Positions 62,528-64,000 of a DNA stretch of 64,000 bases are shown here, in pieces. The notes under the pieces were generated by a model. That model had not been told where the DNA came from. It saw nothing but the letters and a program-made list of their open reading frames with translations, and made no database searches. Positions within the stretch are counted from its first letter, which is position 1. Each line of letters starts with the position of its first letter. This DNA comes from Prorocentrum cordatum. Lineage: Eukaryota > Sar > Dinophyceae > Prorocentrales > Prorocentraceae. Made by a program: the position numbers and the translations under genes. The stretch is from NCBI GenBank assembly GCA_963575745.1, contig CAUYUJ010015276.1, positions 84,501 through 148,500 on the forward strand, written 5' to 3'.

Positions 62528-62568
62528 CAGGAGGTGGAGACCCCAGGGCGCGCGCGCCGCAAAAGGAC
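60961..62568 (+). CDS. Histone H3-fold protein, CENP-A-like, at least four exons (3' end open)
   Basis: The fold is split by introns but reads clearly. Helix 1 is AAFTRLARELAEEI, aligning with H3 PFQRLVREIAQDF. A loop TTDMGCDARKW leads into helix 2 SAAALAALKSSSEQHLVEVL, aligning with SSAVMALQEASEAYLVGLF. SNW then joins FAIHNKRQTP (H3: NLCAIHAKRVTI), followed by GVQLHTRAMAKGR (H3: DIQLARRIRGER). Exons: 60961-61207 (ATG at 60961, tentative), 61381-61813, 62012-62181, 62436-62568. Introns are GT-AG with matching phases: GTGGAT...GGCAG, GTGCGT...GCAAG, GTGAGT...TTTCAG. The fold starts near residue 176 of the model. The N-terminal part is Ala/Arg-rich and unlike the H3 tail. After the fold come about 30 Arg/Lys-rich residues, then an acidic exon (EDEDEDEDEG) and RARRKR. 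If the third intron is retained, a stop occurs at 62187. Histone H3 forms the nucleosome core in the nucleus. See Findings for the centromeric features. Confidence 0.8.
61208..61380 (+). other. Intron 1 of the histone-like gene, repeat-derived
   Basis: After AAGGAC it starts GTGGATTATGGCCCCCC. Inside, CCTGAGCGCTCGAAATCTCC and GTAGATTTCGAGCGCTCTGG are inverted repeats around a G/C-rich centre. Its first 60-odd bases match the start of the candidate intron at 62569. The acceptor is GGCAG at 61380 in phase 1. The GCCCCCCAG at 61376 is an alternative with another phase. Confidence 0.55.
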
Positions 62569-62754
62569 GTAGATTTTGGCCCCCCTCGGCGCCGAAGCGA
62601 CCGAAACCTCCGTCCGTGGGCGGCAGGGGCCTTTGAGAAAGGGGCCCCCCACGGCGCGCCTCGGGGGGCCCGCCTCGTCTCCGCGGCCGGGCGCGGCTGG
62701 AAAAACTGGGCTTGTCCCGCCCCGGGAGGGGCCCAGGGGCCCGTTTAGGAGGTC
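62569..62754 (+). other. Start of a candidate fourth intron, same repeat as intron 1
   Basis: After AAGGAC it starts GTAGATTTTGGCCCCCCT, then CCTCCGTCCGTGGGCGG. Bases agree with intron 1 at roughly three of four positions over the first 60. No acceptor was identified; the intron may run through the GTC repeat downstream. Confidence 0.5.
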
Positions 62755-62787
62755 GTCGGTGTCGCCGTCGTCGTCGTCCGTCGTCGT

Positions 62788-62822
<35 letters not shown>

Positions 62823-62827
62823 CTCGT

Positions 62828-62902
<75 letters not shown>

Positions 62903-62951
62903 GGGGCTCGTTTCGGGATCGTCGCCGTCGTCGCCGTCGCCGTCGCCCTTG

Positions 62952-63019
<68 letters not shown>

Positions 63020-63031
63020 CGTCGCCGTCGC

Positions 63032-63069
<38 letters not shown>

Positions 63070-63118
63070 TCCGTCGTCCGTCGTCGTCCGTCGTCGTCCG
63101 TCGTCCGTCGTCCGTCGT

Positions 63119-63156
<38 letters not shown>

Positions 63157-63228
63157 CGTCGCCGCCGCAAGCGTCGTCGTCGTCGCCCGTCGTCGTCCGT
63201 CGCCGTCGCCCTCGCCGCTGCCGCCGTT

Positions 63229-63261
<33 letters not shown>

Positions 63262-63270
63262 TTTCGGTTC
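62755..63270. repeat. (GTC)n microsatellite, about 500 bp
   Basis: GTC triplets with GTCC and GCC interruptions. It is one of the longest triplet blocks in the window. Val/Ser/Arg or Asp/Thr ORFs are repeat translations. Confidence 0.95.
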
Positions 63271-63533
63271 GGCCGGCCCGCGCGCCGGCTCGGCTCGGCC
63301 GGACGAGGGAGAGGAGGCGACGAGGAGGAGGGCGAGGAGGAGGAGGGGGGTGGAGGAAAAGGAGGAGGATGAGAGCAGGAGGAGCCAGCGTCGTTTCCGC
63401 TCTCGGCGCGCCGCCGCTCTGCGGGTGGCCTCGCGCGCTCCGCGGTGTAAGCCATTTGGCGCAAGCTACGCGTCGCAAGGTATGGCGTTGTTCGTAAGAG
63501 TTGCGTCGTGCCGGGTAGGGTGCGAACTATGTT
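63271..63533. other. Spacer or intron end, no gene called
   Basis: A GGA-rich run (63302-63380) precedes GAGAGCAGGAGGAGCC, whose AG could be an acceptor for a further exon of the histone-like gene (a frame with DESRRSQRRFRSRRAAALRV follows). Not decided. Confidence 0.3.
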
Positions 63534-63962
63534 GTGAGATCTGCGTTGCGTGAGCTTTTTGGCGTGGCCCATTTTGTGCAAGCTATCGAAGACGCCCACA
63601 GCGAATCACCGCCGCCCTTTGCCTTTTGGGAAACGCCTCTGCGGCCAATCGTTGGCCCCAGGACGGCCCGAGCAATCGGATTCTGTATCCCCCCAACCGC
63701 TCTGGAAACTCTTCGGCGAACACTTTCGGAAAATGACTGGTTATTTAATGATTACTACCTTGGGCGTGTTCCTGCGAAGGCGCAGGTCGCAGTGGGGTTT
63801 CATGAGGCCCACTGTGGTAAGGCATCAGAGGCATCAGAGGAAGAGGAGGAGGACAAGGAGGAGGGGGGGGAGGAGGAGGAGGCGGAACAGGAGGATGAGG
63901 AGAAGGAGGACGCCGCTCGGGCGTTCCATTTCGTTGGGGAGATACACATTTTTAGCGCATGA
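63534..63962 (+). CDS. Hypothetical exon or small ORF with acidic tail
   Basis: The frame has an ordinary mixture for about 95 residues (FVQAIEDAHSESPPPFAFWE, PPTALETLRRTLSENDWLFN, DYYLGRVPAKAQVAVGFHEA), then a Glu-rich stretch from a GGA microsatellite, then FHFVGEIHIFSA and a stop. It could be a downstream exon of the histone-like gene or a separate gene. No domain is recognised. Confidence 0.35.
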   Translation: MRSALRELFGVAHFVQAIEDAHSESPPPFAFWETPLRPIVGPRTARAIGFCIPPTALETLRRTLSENDWLFNDYYLGRVPAKAQVAVGFHEAHCGKASEASEEEEEDKEEGGEEEEAEQEDEEKEDAARAFHFVGEIHIFSA

Positions 63963-64000
63963 GCTCCTTTGGTCTCAACGGCGCTGAAATGGCTTCAGAG

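Noticed and set aside
62432-63599. Poly-Thr/Asp and poly-Val/Ser ORFs
   Set aside because: They translate the GTC microsatellite.

Overview
The window looks like dinoflagellate nuclear DNA, and probably a GC-rich species such as Prorocentrum (the genus is inferred from GC content only). Three lines of evidence agree. First, positions 22655-22676 hold, on the minus strand, an exact 22-nt copy of the dinoflagellate trans-spliced leader, just upstream of an open reading frame. Second, several genes belong to protein families I recognise from dinoflagellates: zinc-cluster/helical proteins, a KRPAA-linker protein and a retroelement-type cytosine methyltransferase. Third, introns use GT-AG and apparently GC-AG boundaries, and intergenic DNA is full of triplet microsatellites, GC-rich minisatellites and foldback repeats. 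No rRNA, tRNA or CRISPR was found.

Layout. 0-4 kb: two small host genes (984-2282 and 2760-3394, both +) and a CCTATAG-type array. 4-10.6 kb: repeats only, including a TTAA-type MITE and a 200-bp near-perfect foldback. 10.6-13 kb: a decayed LINE reverse transcriptase on the + strand. 13.98-20.57 kb: a nearly complete LINE on the minus strand (apurinic-endonuclease-like domain, reverse transcriptase, CCHC knuckle), preceded by an ORF with an RS-rich region and a WW-like motif. 21.4-22.68 kb: a retroposed gene carrying the spliced-leader relic (minus). 23.6-33.9 kb: microsatellites, MITEs, LINE tails and a 77-bp tandem repeat. 33.9-38.1 kb: a four-exon minus-strand gene of a dinoflagellate-type zinc-cluster/helical family. 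38.2-50.4 kb: repeats, a possible broken gene at 40.35-41.34 kb, and a very GC-rich block (42.3-49.8 kb) bracketed by two copies of one repeat array. 50.5-54.2 kb: a Cys/His-domain gene and a diverged, broken DNA cytosine-5 methyltransferase. 55.3-58.5 kb: a second zinc-cluster/helical gene, interrupted by a frameshift and a stop, with an intron made of GGA repeats. 60.96-62.57 kb: a histone H3-fold gene.

The most notable observation is the histone gene. Its C-terminal half aligns through all three histone-fold helices with H3, but it has an extended loop 1, a Trp where canonical H3 has Phe, 'TRLARE' in helix 1, a long unrelated N-terminal region and an acidic tail. These resemble features of centromeric H3 (CENP-A). 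Two of its introns begin with the same repeat sequence exactly at the splice donor, which suggests intron gain from a mobile element (an introner).

Many ORFs are interrupted at homopolymer runs. Some breaks may be assembly errors, so pseudogene calls are provisional. Exon boundaries come from reading splice sites and phases by eye and have no transcript support.
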